NCBI GenBank assembly: GCA_041743085.1
Contig: JBGTNL010000019.1
Coordinates: 124,001 to 188,000 of the forward strand
DNA from: JAFMPW01 sp041743085
GTDB lineage: Bacteria; Bacteroidota; Bacteroidia; Flavobacteriales; Flavobacteriaceae
Reading direction: 5' to 3'
Length of the DNA stretch: 64,000 bases
Position 1 is the first letter of the stretch. Each line of letters begins with the position of its first letter. This document shows positions 52,147 to 60,524 of the stretch, piece after piece. The notes beneath the pieces are model-generated. The model had not been told where the DNA came from, did no database searches, and saw only the letters and a program-made list of their open reading frames with translations. The position numbers were made by a program, and so were the translations under genes.

Positions 52147-52390
52147 AGCCGCTGCGGTCTGTCTTTACGATTTTCATGAACAATAGGCCGCTGTCCATTA
52201 GTTTAAAAGCATCCTTGATTTCTGTCTGAAGAAGTTGCATTACCTGGTCATAATTCCCATAAACCTGGGTGCTCAGAGGATTTTCCAAAACGGTAAGCCC
52301 GGAAGCTCTTAGTTTCTTAATAAAGTTTATGATGTGCTCCTCAAAATCACTTTGTAGTGGCGTGAAAGTGAGTTCAACCGAAATATTCAT
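52130..52390 (-). CDS. thiamine-binding protein, MTH1187/YkoF-like
   Basis: 86 residues from the ATG at 52390 (MNISVELTFTPLQSDFEEHI); an ATG 27 codons upstream lies in frame but would add sequence foreign to the family. The fold is the ferredoxin-like MTH1187/YkoF domain, with GLTVLENPLSTQVYGNYDQVMQLL in the middle. Relatives bind thiamin or its hydroxymethylpyrimidine moiety. It overlaps the permease gene by 17 bp, suggesting a functional pair. Confidence 0.85.
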   Translation of the reverse strand: MNISVELTFTPLQSDFEEHIINFIKKLRASGLTVLENPLSTQVYGNYDQVMQLLQTEIKDAFKLMDSGLLFMKIVKTDRSGYEPHF

Positions 52391-52443
52391 ACAGTGCAGT
52401 CTAAAGTTGTTTCGTTTGGCCCTGTTAAAAAACCACCCCAAAC

Positions 52444-53079
52444 TTAAGAACTTCTTATGGCATAAACACATGTAAACCCTTCAAATTCCAAAAATTGAAT
52501 CCGGTAAGAGGTTGCATCGCCATGATATAGGATTTCAGCGGTGGTTTCCGTATCATCAAATGAAAAGTCCTTTACGTCTATGTGGTGTATAAAACTAAGC
52601 CCGTGTTGTGCATATATTTTATATAGCGATTCCTTTGCGCCCCAAACTATGGTTAGTTTACGCACCAACGCATCCGCATTTGCCAAAGTTTTGTACTCCT
52701 CCAAAGGAGTAAATTTATTGGCAATACGCAAAATCTTGTCCCGCTGCATTTCAATATCGATCCCCACCTCATCATGATCGCTCACAATGATTCCCGTAAA
52801 TTCATGGGAGTGGGTTATAGAGATATGGTTGCCATCCTTTAAATGCGGTTTACCTACCTCATCATAGTAAAGATCATGGTCCACATATCCTGCTTTCGCC
52901 AACAGATGGCGAATACTAAGAAATCCCCTGCGGTGAAGTTCGGATTTCATTCCCTCCATTCGCTTTTGGCAATTGGAGGTCAGTACAACGTCCTTTGAAA
53001 GCTGCTCTTCGGATTCGATTATCTTCCATATATAAACTGTCGTGCCTGGTCCTACCGGTATCGCTTTATAAAAAGGCAT
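52444..53079 (-). CDS. 4'-phosphopantetheinyl transferase superfamily protein
   Basis: 211 residues. The Sfp/AcpS signatures are HDEVGIDIEMQRDK and IVWGAKESLYKI (metal-binding D/E and WxxKE-like). It attaches phosphopantetheine to a carrier protein. It may activate the fatty-acid carrier or a polyketide/peptide synthase; no carrier gene is in the window. Same strand as, and 53 bp from, the thiamine-binding gene. Confidence 0.9.
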   Translation of the reverse strand: MPFYKAIPVGPGTTVYIWKIIESEEQLSKDVVLTSNCQKRMEGMKSELHRRGFLSIRHLLAKAGYVDHDLYYDEVGKPHLKDGNHISITHSHEFTGIIVSDHDEVGIDIEMQRDKILRIANKFTPLEEYKTLANADALVRKLTIVWGAKESLYKIYAQHGLSFIHHIDVKDFSFDDTETTAEILYHGDATSYRIQFLEFEGFTCVYAIRSS

Positions 53080-53100
53080 GGAGATTATTTAAGTTATTAC

Positions 53101-53108
53101 TACCTTTG
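53101..53108 (+). promoter_or_regulatory. candidate -7 element for ahcY
   Basis: TACCTTTG matches TAnnTTTG 81 bp before the ATG. The 75-nt leader shows no SAM or SAH riboswitch motif that I recognise. Confidence 0.4.
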
Positions 53109-53189
53109 CATTCGCAGAAATCATTGCCAAAACCGTGTTTAAGGTAAACAAAGTCTGCCGATAAAACGAAAGTAAAATAAAAATTAATT

Positions 53190-54506
53190 ATGAGCACCAA
53201 AACGGTAACATACGTTCCTTATAAGGTAAAGGATATTTCCTTAGCTGCTTGGGGAAGAAAGGAAATTGAACTGGCTGAGGCGGAAATGCCCGGACTAATG
53301 TCCTTGAGAGAAGAATTTGGAAAGGAACAACCCCTGAAAGGAGCGCGGATTGCAGGTTGCCTGCATATGACCATTCAGACCGCAGTACTGATTGAGACCC
53401 TCATTGCATTAGGGGCGGAAGTTACCTGGAGTTCCTGCAACATTTTCTCGACCCAGGACCATGCGGCAGCGGCAATAGCGGCGGCCGGTATTCCTGTATA
53501 TGCATGGAAAGGAATGAACGAGGGGGAGTTTGATTGGTGCATAGAACAGACTCTTTTCTTTGGAGAAGATCGAAAACCCTTAAATATGATCCTCGACGAT
53601 GGTGGTGACCTTACCAATATGGTGTTGGACAAGTATCCTGAACTAACGGGTGGAATTAAAGGTTTATCAGAGGAGACAACAACAGGAGTACACAGGCTCT
53701 ATGAAAGGGTGAAAAACGGCACCTTGCCCATGCCGGCGATTAATGTAAATGATTCTGTAACTAAATCCAAGTTCGACAATAAGTATGGATGCAGGGAAAG
53801 CGCCGTTGATGCTATTCGACGGGCTACCGATACCATGCTGGCAGGTAAAAAAGTGGTTGTAGCCGGTTATGGGGATGTAGGGAAAGGGACCGCAGCTTCT
53901 TTCAGGGGGGCAGGTGCCATCGTAACGGTGACCGAAATAGATCCCATCTGCGCACTGCAGGCCTGTATGGATGGCTTTGAGGTGAAAAAACTGGAGACTG
54001 TTGTTGAAAATGCGGACGTTGTGATCACCAGTACAGGTAATAAGGACATTATCCGGGCCGAGCATTTTAAAGCTATGCGAGATAAGGCGATTGTGTGCAA
54101 TATAGGGCATTTCGACAATGAAATTGACATGGCATGGTTGAATACCAATTATGGCAACACCAAGGATGAAATAAAACCGCAGGTAGATAAATACACCATC
54201 GATGGCAAGGATATCATTGTTCTTGCAGAGGGCCGGTTGGTAAATTTAGGTTGCGCTACAGGACATCCGAGTTTTGTCATGAGCAATTCCTTCACCAACC
54301 AGACACTGGCCCAGATAGAACTCTGGAAGCATAGCGATAACTATGAAAACAAGGTATATATGTTGCCCAAGCACCTTGATGAAAAGGTAGCTAAATTACA
54401 CCTGTCCCGTTTAGGCGCGGAGCTTACGGATTTAAGGGAGGAGCAGGCGGACTATATCGGGGTTGAAGTTAAAGGGCCGTTTAAACCCGAGTATTATAGA
54501 TATTAG
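53190..54506 (+). CDS. ahcY: adenosylhomocysteinase
   Basis: 438 residues, splitting S-adenosylhomocysteine to adenosine and homocysteine. NAD-binding VVAGYGDVGKGTAASFRGAGA, AGCLHMTIQTAVLIETL, EETTTGVHRLY and the C-terminal KPEYYRY (Lys and Tyr essential for NAD closure) are all present. Normal length. It ends before a strong terminator. Confidence 0.96.
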   Translation: MSTKTVTYVPYKVKDISLAAWGRKEIELAEAEMPGLMSLREEFGKEQPLKGARIAGCLHMTIQTAVLIETLIALGAEVTWSSCNIFSTQDHAAAAIAAAGIPVYAWKGMNEGEFDWCIEQTLFFGEDRKPLNMILDDGGDLTNMVLDKYPELTGGIKGLSEETTTGVHRLYERVKNGTLPMPAINVNDSVTKSKFDNKYGCRESAVDAIRRATDTMLAGKKVVVAGYGDVGKGTAASFRGAGAIVTVTEIDPICALQACMDGFEVKKLETVVENADVVITSTGNKDIIRAEHFKAMRDKAIVCNIGHFDNEIDMAWLNTNYGNTKDEIKPQVDKYTIDGKDIIVLAEGRLVNLGCATGHPSFVMSNSFTNQTLAQIELWKHSDNYENKVYMLPKHLDEKVAKLHLSRLGAELTDLREEQADYIGVEVKGPFKPEYYRY

Positions 54507-54509
54507 AAG

Positions 54510-54524
54510 TAAGACCGCTACGCT
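54510..54524. repeat. short dispersed motif TAAGACCGCTACGCT after ahcY
   Basis: Matches 30649-30663 at 14 of 15 bases and sits 4 bp after the ahcY stop, comparable to its place after ftsX. Confidence 0.4.
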
Positions 54525-54544
54525 GTCAGATATTAGCCAAAAGA

Positions 54545-54582
54545 GAAAAGAGGGTGTCTGAAAAGTCACCCTCTTTTCTTTC
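54545..54582 (+). terminator. rho-independent terminator after ahcY
   Basis: GAAAAGAGGGTG (54545-54556) and CACCCTCTTTTC (54567-54578) pair perfectly over 12 bp, followed by TTTC. Flanking A and T runs make it work in both directions. Confidence 0.9.
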
Positions 54583-54619
54583 AAACTATTTTTTTCGTAC
54601 TTCGCAGAAAATTTAACCT

Positions 54620-55141
54620 ATGGTATTATTTGTTGATATGGATGAGGTAATGGCCGACACCTATGGTGCCCATATTGATCGGTATAACCTGGACTATGAG
54701 GAAAATCTCACTTTGGGGGACTGTTTGGGAAGCGAAGTATGGCATAAAGTGCCGGAGGACAGGCAGGAAAGTGTTCGCCAACATGCATGTACGGACGGAT
54801 TTTTCCGCACCCTTAAACCCATAAGGGACAGCCAGGCAGTGCTGAAAGAACTATCCGTGAATTACGAAGTCTATATTGCATCCGCTGCCATGCAGTTTCC
54901 CAATTCCCTGCTCGAAAAAAGCGAGTGGCTAGATGAGCATTTCCCGTTCATCCCATGGAAACAACGTATTCTATGCGGCAATAAACACATTCTTAAAGGC
55001 GATATCTTAATAGATGACCGCAGTTACAATCTGGAGCTATTTGAAGGAAGATCCCTGTTGTTTACCTCGCCCCATAACATTCATGCCAATGGATTTGAAC
55101 GGGTGGATAACTGGCGGCAGATCGCGGATAAATTGCTGTAA
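54620..55141 (+). CDS. 5'(3')-deoxyribonucleotidase-like HAD phosphatase
   Basis: 173 residues. HAD motif I LFVDMDEVMAD, motif II-like YEVYIASAA, K in the KQRILCGNK loop and IDDRSYN as the acidic motif IV place it in the NT5C family, which removes phosphate from deoxynucleotides. No signal peptide, so cytosolic. It ends before a shared terminator with rpmA. Confidence 0.88.
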   Translation: MVLFVDMDEVMADTYGAHIDRYNLDYEENLTLGDCLGSEVWHKVPEDRQESVRQHACTDGFFRTLKPIRDSQAVLKELSVNYEVYIASAAMQFPNSLLEKSEWLDEHFPFIPWKQRILCGNKHILKGDILIDDRSYNLELFEGRSLLFTSPHNIHANGFERVDNWRQIADKLL

Positions 55142-55145
55142 AATA

Positions 55146-55177
55146 CAAAAACCCGCTTTGAGAACAAGCGGGCCCTT
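55146..55177 (+). terminator. bidirectional terminator between the nucleotidase and rpmA
   Basis: CCCGCTT (55152-55158) pairs with AAGCGGG (55166-55172), followed by CCCTTTTT on the plus strand and by TTTTTGT on the minus strand. Confidence 0.8.
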
Positions 55178-55195
55178 TTTGATAATACAATTTTC

Positions 55196-55456
55196 TTAGG
55201 CGTTTGAAGCTTCTATGGAAACATAGGATTTTCCTCCCGCTTTCTTTTCGAATTTTACGGTACCATCTATTCTGGCATGCAGGGTATAGTCCTTTCCCGC
55301 ATACACATTCTCTCCGGCGTGGTGTTTAGTGCCTCGTTGCCTAACAATAATATTCCCTGCCGTGGCGGCCTGACCTCCGAATATCTTAACGCCCAGCCGT
55401 TTCGATTCTGAATCCCTGCCGTTTTTAGAACTACCTACGCCTTTTTTATGTGCCAT
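55196..55456 (-). CDS. rpmA: 50S ribosomal protein L27
   Basis: 86 residues. AHKKGVGSSKNGRDSESKRLG and IIVRQRGTKHHAGENVYAGKDYTLHA are the L27 signatures. No N-terminal extension to be cleaved. Second gene of the rplU-rpmA operon. Confidence 0.96.
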   Translation of the reverse strand: MAHKKGVGSSKNGRDSESKRLGVKIFGGQAATAGNIIVRQRGTKHHAGENVYAGKDYTLHARIDGTVKFEKKAGGKSYVSIEASNA

Positions 55457-55484
55457 GGGTTTAAAATTTTTGTGTTACAATATC

Positions 55485-56351
55485 CTATTTATTCCTTAAC
55501 AATTCTTTGGCCTGCCTAACCCATTCCTCAGATTCAATCCTATCCCGGGTTATTCCATCCAAAGCAGCAAGTTCGTCCTTGTCCGCAGCCTTGAGCTTGC
55601 TTATCTGTTCGTAGGTATAAATACCCACTTTGTTCAATCTTTTTTCATACGCCGGGCCTATTCCGTTGATTTGTTTCAAATCGTCCGCCTCCGCTTTCGT
55701 GGCCGTACCTATACTGTGAAGAAGTTTGTCAATGTCTATCTCCAGTTTCTGATCTTCCACCCGATGCTCTGCTCTTGTGATCAGATTGTCACTTACTTCC
55801 ACTTCTTTTCCACCCTTTGTCTCAGCATCTGTTTTCTTGGCTTCTTTCTTAGGGGCAACAGCTTTCTTGGCAGCTTCCTTGGCAGCTTCCTTATCCGCCT
55901 CTGGCTTGGAGGCTACGGATACTTCCACTGGCGCGGATTTTCCACCCTTTTTAATTGCCTTTTCTTCCTTTTCAGGTTCCGCTTTTTTAGCCTGGGACTT
56001 TTCATCCGGGGCTTTTGCAGCGGAAGATTTCTCGGCACCTTTCGCAACGATGCTTTCGATCACCAGTTCCGTTAGATACTGGCGGTGCCCATTTTTCTTT
56101 TGGTATCCTTTTCGCCTTTTCTTTTTAAAGACGATCACTTTATCCCCCTTCAGGTGTTTAACGACTTTTGCCTCTACAGCGGCTCCGTCTATAGCCGGGG
56201 CGCCAATGGTGATGTCCTTGCCGTCTTCTATTAAAAGAACGCTGTGAAAAGTTACCTTTTTACCTTCGTCTTCCTGTAGACGGTGAACATACACTTTTTG
56301 ATCTTTCGCAACCTTAAATTGCTGCCCTGCCATTTCTACAATTGCATACAT
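55485..56351 (-). CDS. rplU: 50S ribosomal protein L21 fused to a charged linker and helix-hairpin-helix domain
   Basis: 288 residues, nearly three times the usual 100-105. Residues 1-103 are L21 (MYAIVEMAGQQFKVAKDQKVYV, VFKKKRRKGYQKKNGHRQYLTELVIESI). Residues 104-220 are Lys/Glu/Ala-rich and probably disordered. Residues 222-288 (DDLKQINGIGPAYEKRLNKVG, YEQISKLK, LAALDGITRDRI) form a helix-hairpin-helix pair of the kind that binds DNA or RNA non-specifically. There is no in-frame stop between L21 and the tail, so the tail is translated as part of L21. Possibly a lineage-specific extension for ribosome-to-nucleic-acid contact (inference). Confidence 0.93.
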   Translation of the reverse strand: MYAIVEMAGQQFKVAKDQKVYVHRLQEDEGKKVTFHSVLLIEDGKDITIGAPAIDGAAVEAKVVKHLKGDKVIVFKKKRRKGYQKKNGHRQYLTELVIESIVAKGAEKSSAAKAPDEKSQAKKAEPEKEEKAIKKGGKSAPVEVSVASKPEADKEAAKEAAKKAVAPKKEAKKTDAETKGGKEVEVSDNLITRAEHRVEDQKLEIDIDKLLHSIGTATKAEADDLKQINGIGPAYEKRLNKVGIYTYEQISKLKAADKDELAALDGITRDRIESEEWVRQAKELLRNK

Positions 56352-56430
56352 AGCGTATATTAATTTAGTTGAATTCGCCCTAAGTCAGAGGGCAATAACC
56401 TCTTAAGCTTCACCGGAGGTGCCACAAACG
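56352..56430 (-). promoter_or_regulatory. rplU-rpmA 5' leader with two hairpins
   Basis: About 80 nt of leader on the minus strand contain AAGAGGTTATTGCCCTCT and GCCCT-N7-AGGGC, which overlap and therefore could be mutually exclusive. Such structures are common in autoregulated ribosomal protein leaders. Regulation here is inferred. Confidence 0.35.
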
Positions 56431-56436
56431 AGGGTG

Positions 56437-56466
56437 CAAATATACTGCTAAATCGGGAAATCGCAA
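56437..56466 (-). promoter_or_regulatory. strong Bacteroidota-type promoter for rplU-rpmA
   Basis: TTG (56466-56464) and TATATTTG (56444-56437), separated by exactly 19 bp, fit the TTG-N19-TAnnTTTG promoter of the Bacteroidota primary sigma factor. This is the best match to that consensus that I see in the window. Confidence 0.65.
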
Positions 56467-56482
56467 GTGATTTTTCCGGAAT

Positions 56483-56938
56483 TTAAACCGATTTTTTGCG
56501 CAGGTTGTTAGACGACTTAAAAAGTTGCATAAAGGAGAGGGTGAGTACCAGCGTTGTCGCAAAACCCATAATGGCAACAGTAAAAAAAACGATCCCTTCA
56601 AAATTCTTGAAATCCTTGAAAAATGCCGTAGAAAGTTCCGCCAGAAATCCCGTATTGATCTCAGTGGAATATAAGGCGAAAAACAATGTGAAAATCAGCG
56701 TCGCAACAAATCCGGTGATCATCCCCGCTGTAAATCCATTACCGTAATTAAACCCCTGTTTATCCTTGTCCCTGAAGTATTTTATGGCCTCATAAATACC
56801 GAAGCCCGTAATTACGCCATTGAGTAAGCTATAGAAAACATTGGTGTGAAGGCCAAATAAGGCTAAGATCAAAAAATAAGCGATAAGGCAGCCACTGGTT
56901 GCAATCCCGAATCTTATAGGAAGCGCAAATTGTTTCAT
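56483..56938 (-). CDS. DUF4199 membrane protein
   Basis: 151 residues from the ATG at 56938 (MKQFALPIRFG); the frame to 56965 adds nine codons. Four transmembrane helices, with FGIYEAIKYFRDKDKQGFNYGNGFTAGMITGF typical of the family. Function unknown. Divergent from the M16 peptidase pair. Confidence 0.86.
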   Translation of the reverse strand: MKQFALPIRFGIATSGCLIAYFLILALFGLHTNVFYSLLNGVITGFGIYEAIKYFRDKDKQGFNYGNGFTAGMITGFVATLIFTLFFALYSTEINTGFLAELSTAFFKDFKNFEGIVFFTVAIMGFATTLVLTLSFMQLFKSSNNLRKKSV

Positions 56939-57117
56939 TATTAAATGTTTTTCCGGATGGTTCATTGAAAATACAGAATATTGCGGAATTATCCCATAAA
57001 ATCTTGTTAAAGCACCTGAGGTTTAAATTCTATTTTGCTAAAAAAACTATATTCACGAAACAAAACCCGGCCTTGCGCTACCTATACGATACGCATGTCC
57101 AAATTCACTTAATACAA

Positions 57118-58446
57118 ATGAGAGTAAAAAAATTACTTCCTCTGGCCTTTTTTATGCTTTTTAGTTTTATGGCTATAAACGCCCAGAAAGTTTCATACGA
57201 GGAATACGATCTGGATAACGGGCTTCATGTGATCCTCCACAAAGACAATACTGCGCCCGTGGTAACTACCGCGGTTATGTATCACGTAGGCGCCAAGGAC
57301 GAGAACCCTGAAAAAACGGGTTTTGCACATTTCTTTGAACATATGCTTTTTGAAGGAACCGAGAATATTGAACGTGGCGGATGGTTCAAAATTGTTTCTT
57401 CCAACGGGGGGCAGAACAATGCGAATACCACCCGGGATCGTACCTATTATTACGAAACTTTCCCTTCCAATAATCTGGAACTGGGATTATGGCTCGAATC
57501 GGAGCGCTTAATGCACCCTATCATCAATAAGATAGGCGTGGATACGCAAAGTGAAGTAGTTCAGGAAGAACGCCGTTTAAGGTATGACAACGCACCGTAC
57601 GGAAGGTGGCAGGAACAGATGTTCAAAAATCTATTTAAAAAACATCCTTATCGGTGGACTACTATAGGATCTTTAGAACACCTGGCCAACGCGTCTCTGG
57701 AAGACTTCAAAGAGTTTAACCGTACCTTTTATGTGCCGAACAATGCCGTACTGGTGGTCGCCGGTGACATTGATCTAGATAAAACCAGAAAGATGATCAA
57801 AGACTATTTTGGTCCTATTCCAAGAGGAGAGGAAATTGAACGCAAAACTTTTGTTGAAGACCCGATACAGGGTCCGATAAAAACAACATTTAACGATTCC
57901 AATATTCAAATTCCGGCTATCCTTATGGGCTATAGAACACCTGCCCAAACCGAACGGGATGCCTACGTTTTAGATATGATATCGACCTACCTGAGCGACG
58001 GAAAAAGTTCCAAACTCTATAAAAAACTGGTGGACGACCAGAAGCAGGCACTGCAGGTATTTGCCTTCAACGGTTCTCAGGAAGATTATGGGGCTTATAT
58101 CATTGGTGCCCTTCCGGTGGGTGAAACATCACTACAAGATATCGTTACGGAAATCGATGAGGAAATTGTTAAACTTCAATTCGAATTGATCTCCGAAAAG
58201 GACCATCAAAAACTGTTGAATAAGTTCGAAAACCAGTTTGTAAATTCAAACAGCAGTATTGCCGGGATTGCCAATTCGCTGGCCACGTATTACATGTTAT
58301 ACGATGAAACCGGCTTAATCAATAATCAGATCGATATTTACCGGTCCGTTACGAGAGAGGAAATAAAGGAAGTGGCGAATAAATATTTACAAGCCAACCA
58401 AAGGGTAGAACTGGAATATTTGCCGGAAGCAACTGTTCAAAACTAA
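57118..58446 (+). CDS. M16 zinc peptidase, active subunit
   Basis: 442 residues from the ATG at 57118; the frame reaches back to 56965 but only this start gives a signal peptide (MRVKKLLPLAFFMLFSFMAINAQ). The zinc motif HxxEH is H71-FFE74-H75 in FAHFFEHMLFEGTE, with the distal glutamate in EVVQEERR. It belongs with the periplasmic or surface insulinase-type peptidases. Half-length M16 proteins work as heterodimers; the adjacent gene supplies the partner. Confidence 0.93.
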   Translation: MRVKKLLPLAFFMLFSFMAINAQKVSYEEYDLDNGLHVILHKDNTAPVVTTAVMYHVGAKDENPEKTGFAHFFEHMLFEGTENIERGGWFKIVSSNGGQNNANTTRDRTYYYETFPSNNLELGLWLESERLMHPIINKIGVDTQSEVVQEERRLRYDNAPYGRWQEQMFKNLFKKHPYRWTTIGSLEHLANASLEDFKEFNRTFYVPNNAVLVVAGDIDLDKTRKMIKDYFGPIPRGEEIERKTFVEDPIQGPIKTTFNDSNIQIPAILMGYRTPAQTERDAYVLDMISTYLSDGKSSKLYKKLVDDQKQALQVFAFNGSQEDYGAYIIGALPVGETSLQDIVTEIDEEIVKLQFELISEKDHQKLLNKFENQFVNSNSSIAGIANSLATYYMLYDETGLINNQIDIYRSVTREEIKEVANKYLQANQRVELEYLPEATVQN

Positions 58447-58454
58447 ACACTGCA

Positions 58455-60524
58455 ATGAAGAAGTTATATTTTACACTATTATTTGCCTTTATAGCTCTGG
58501 GAACACACGCACAGATAGACCGCGGTAAAATGCCTCAACCCGGGCCCTCTCCGGAGATAAATCTGAAGGAACCAAAAAGCTTTGACCTTGAAAACGGCTT
58601 AAAGGTGATGGTAGTTGAGAATCACAAATTACCCAGGGTTTCCATTCAATTACAAATAGATAATCCGCCCATAACCGAAGGGGAAAAGGCCGGTGTTTCT
58701 TCTCTGGCCGCAGGTCTTTTAGGTAATGGGTCTAAATCCGTTCCAAAAGATGAGTTCAACGAGGAGGTAGATTTTCTCGGCGCAAGCATAAACTTTGGCT
58801 CTCAAAGCGCCTTTGCCAGTTCACTTTCAAAATATTTCCCAAGGATCCTGGAATTAATGGCAGATGCCGGCATTCATCCCAATTTTACACAAGAGGAATT
58901 TGAAAAAGAGAAGGCCAAATTAATAGCGGGTCTCAAAGCACAGGATAATGACGTATCCGCAATTGCCAACCGGATGCAATACGCACTTGCCTATGGTAAG
59001 GATCACCCCTATGGTGAATTTGCCACAGAAGAAACTGTAAACAATGTAACCTTAGGGGATGTTGTTCAATTTTATGAGAATTATTTTGTCCCCGCCAATG
59101 CCTACTTGGTGGTTATCGGGGATGTAAAATTTGACGAAGTGAAAGCTCTGGTTACCAAAAATTTCAATCCCTGGGCAAAAGCAACTCCCCCTTCATTGGA
59201 ATATTCCAAACCTTCGGAGGTTCCGTATACTCAAATAAATTTCATTGACATGCCCAATGCAGTTCAGTCCGAAGTGAGTGTTCAAAATCTCGTGGATCTT
59301 AAAATGAAGGATAAAGATTATCTGGCTGCCTTGCTCGCCAATCGTATTTTAGGAGGGGGGGCGCAGGCACGGCTCTTCCTTAATCTAAGAGAGGACAAAG
59401 CATACACCTACGGTTCGTACTCCGATCTTGGAGATGATAAATACGCTCCATCCCTCTTTAGTGCAACAGCCAGCGTTCGAAATGCTGTTACCGATAGTTC
59501 TACCGTTGAAATTCTAAAGGAGGTTGATAAAATCATCAAGGAACCGGTAACAGGGGAAGAATTGAAGGATGCCAAGGCAATTTACACGGGAAGCTTTGTT
59601 ATGGCCCTGGAAAGACCCGAAACTATTGCAAGATACGCCCTGAACATAGAAACCGAAGGCCTACCAAAGGATTTTTACAGGACCTACTTAGAACGCATTA
59701 ATGAGGTTACCAGGGAAGATGTGCAAAAAGCGGCTCAGAAATATATGTCCGTGGACAATGCACGAATTGTTGTCACAGGTAAAGGCAGTGAAGTACTTGA
59801 AAATCTGGAAAAAGTGACGTTCAATGGCAAGCCCGTTCCGGTGGGTTTTTATAGTAAAATGGCAGAAAAAGTACAAAAGCCCGACTATAATACGGCAGTT
59901 CCCCAAGGGATGACAGCTCAAGCCGTTTTAGAGCGGTATATCGAGGCCATTGGGGGAAAAGATAAACTGGAGGGGGTAGCATCCTATTCCTTACTGGCCG
60001 AAGCCGAAATGCAGGGCATGAAACTGGAACTCGATTTGAAAAAGACCTCAAAGGACCAGTTTATGCAGGATGTAAAGATGATGGGAAATTCAATGAGTAA
60101 GCAAGTTTTAGATGGTGAAACCGGTTACATGGTAATGCAGGGACAACGAAAGGAAATGACAGATGAGGAATTGCAAAAGGTGAAAGAAGAGGCGGCGCCC
60201 TTTCCTGAACTATCATATTTAAGTGGCGGTGTATCGTTGGAAGGTATTGAGCCTGTTGGTGATAAAACAGCGTATAAAATTAAGATTACCGAGAGTAAGG
60301 CTAATTTTTATGATGTCGAAACCGGATTGAAACTTCAGGAAGTGAATGAGATGGAAATGCAGGGACAGCAGATGAAACAGACCTTGATGTATGAGGACTA
60401 CAGGGAAGTATCGGGCATTATGTTCCCCTTTAAATTGTCTCAAAGCGTGGGGCCCCAGAATATTGATTTCATAGTTAAGGAAATTAAGGTCAACGAAGGG
60501 GTTTCCGATGCCGATTTTGATTAA
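58455..60524 (+). CDS. M16 family protein, inactive partner subunit with C-terminal extension
   Basis: 689 residues. Signal peptide MKKLYFTLLFAFIALGTHAQ, an M16 N-terminal domain in which the zinc-site region reads EGEKAGVSSLAAGLLGNGS with no HxxEH, and the M16 C-terminal domain (RILGGGAQARLFLNLREDKAYTYGSYS). The last 210 residues (after AVLERYIEAIGGKDKLEG) look like a LolA/outer-membrane-lipoprotein-carrier-like beta domain (KMMGNSMSKQVLDGETGYMVMQGQ). It is 8 bp downstream of the active subunit. Together they should form one proteolytic chamber. Confidence 0.9.
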   Translation: MKKLYFTLLFAFIALGTHAQIDRGKMPQPGPSPEINLKEPKSFDLENGLKVMVVENHKLPRVSIQLQIDNPPITEGEKAGVSSLAAGLLGNGSKSVPKDEFNEEVDFLGASINFGSQSAFASSLSKYFPRILELMADAGIHPNFTQEEFEKEKAKLIAGLKAQDNDVSAIANRMQYALAYGKDHPYGEFATEETVNNVTLGDVVQFYENYFVPANAYLVVIGDVKFDEVKALVTKNFNPWAKATPPSLEYSKPSEVPYTQINFIDMPNAVQSEVSVQNLVDLKMKDKDYLAALLANRILGGGAQARLFLNLREDKAYTYGSYSDLGDDKYAPSLFSATASVRNAVTDSSTVEILKEVDKIIKEPVTGEELKDAKAIYTGSFVMALERPETIARYALNIETEGLPKDFYRTYLERINEVTREDVQKAAQKYMSVDNARIVVTGKGSEVLENLEKVTFNGKPVPVGFYSKMAEKVQKPDYNTAVPQGMTAQAVLERYIEAIGGKDKLEGVASYSLLAEAEMQGMKLELDLKKTSKDQFMQDVKMMGNSMSKQVLDGETGYMVMQGQRKEMTDEELQKVKEEAAPFPELSYLSGGVSLEGIEPVGDKTAYKIKITESKANFYDVETGLKLQEVNEMEMQGQQMKQTLMYEDYREVSGIMFPFKLSQSVGPQNIDFIVKEIKVNEGVSDADFD

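Noticed and set aside
53109..53189. SAM or SAH riboswitch in the ahcY leader
   Set aside because: None of the conserved motif blocks is visible in the 75-nt leader.
53667..54148. Minus-strand frames of 93-147 codons inside ahcY
   Set aside because: They run antisense to strongly conserved catalytic sequence with no family match.
55671..56247. Plus-strand frames of 134-156 codons opposite the L21 tail
   Set aside because: They are low-complexity Phe/Ser/Ala sequence, as expected from the complement of a Lys/Glu/Ala-rich linker.
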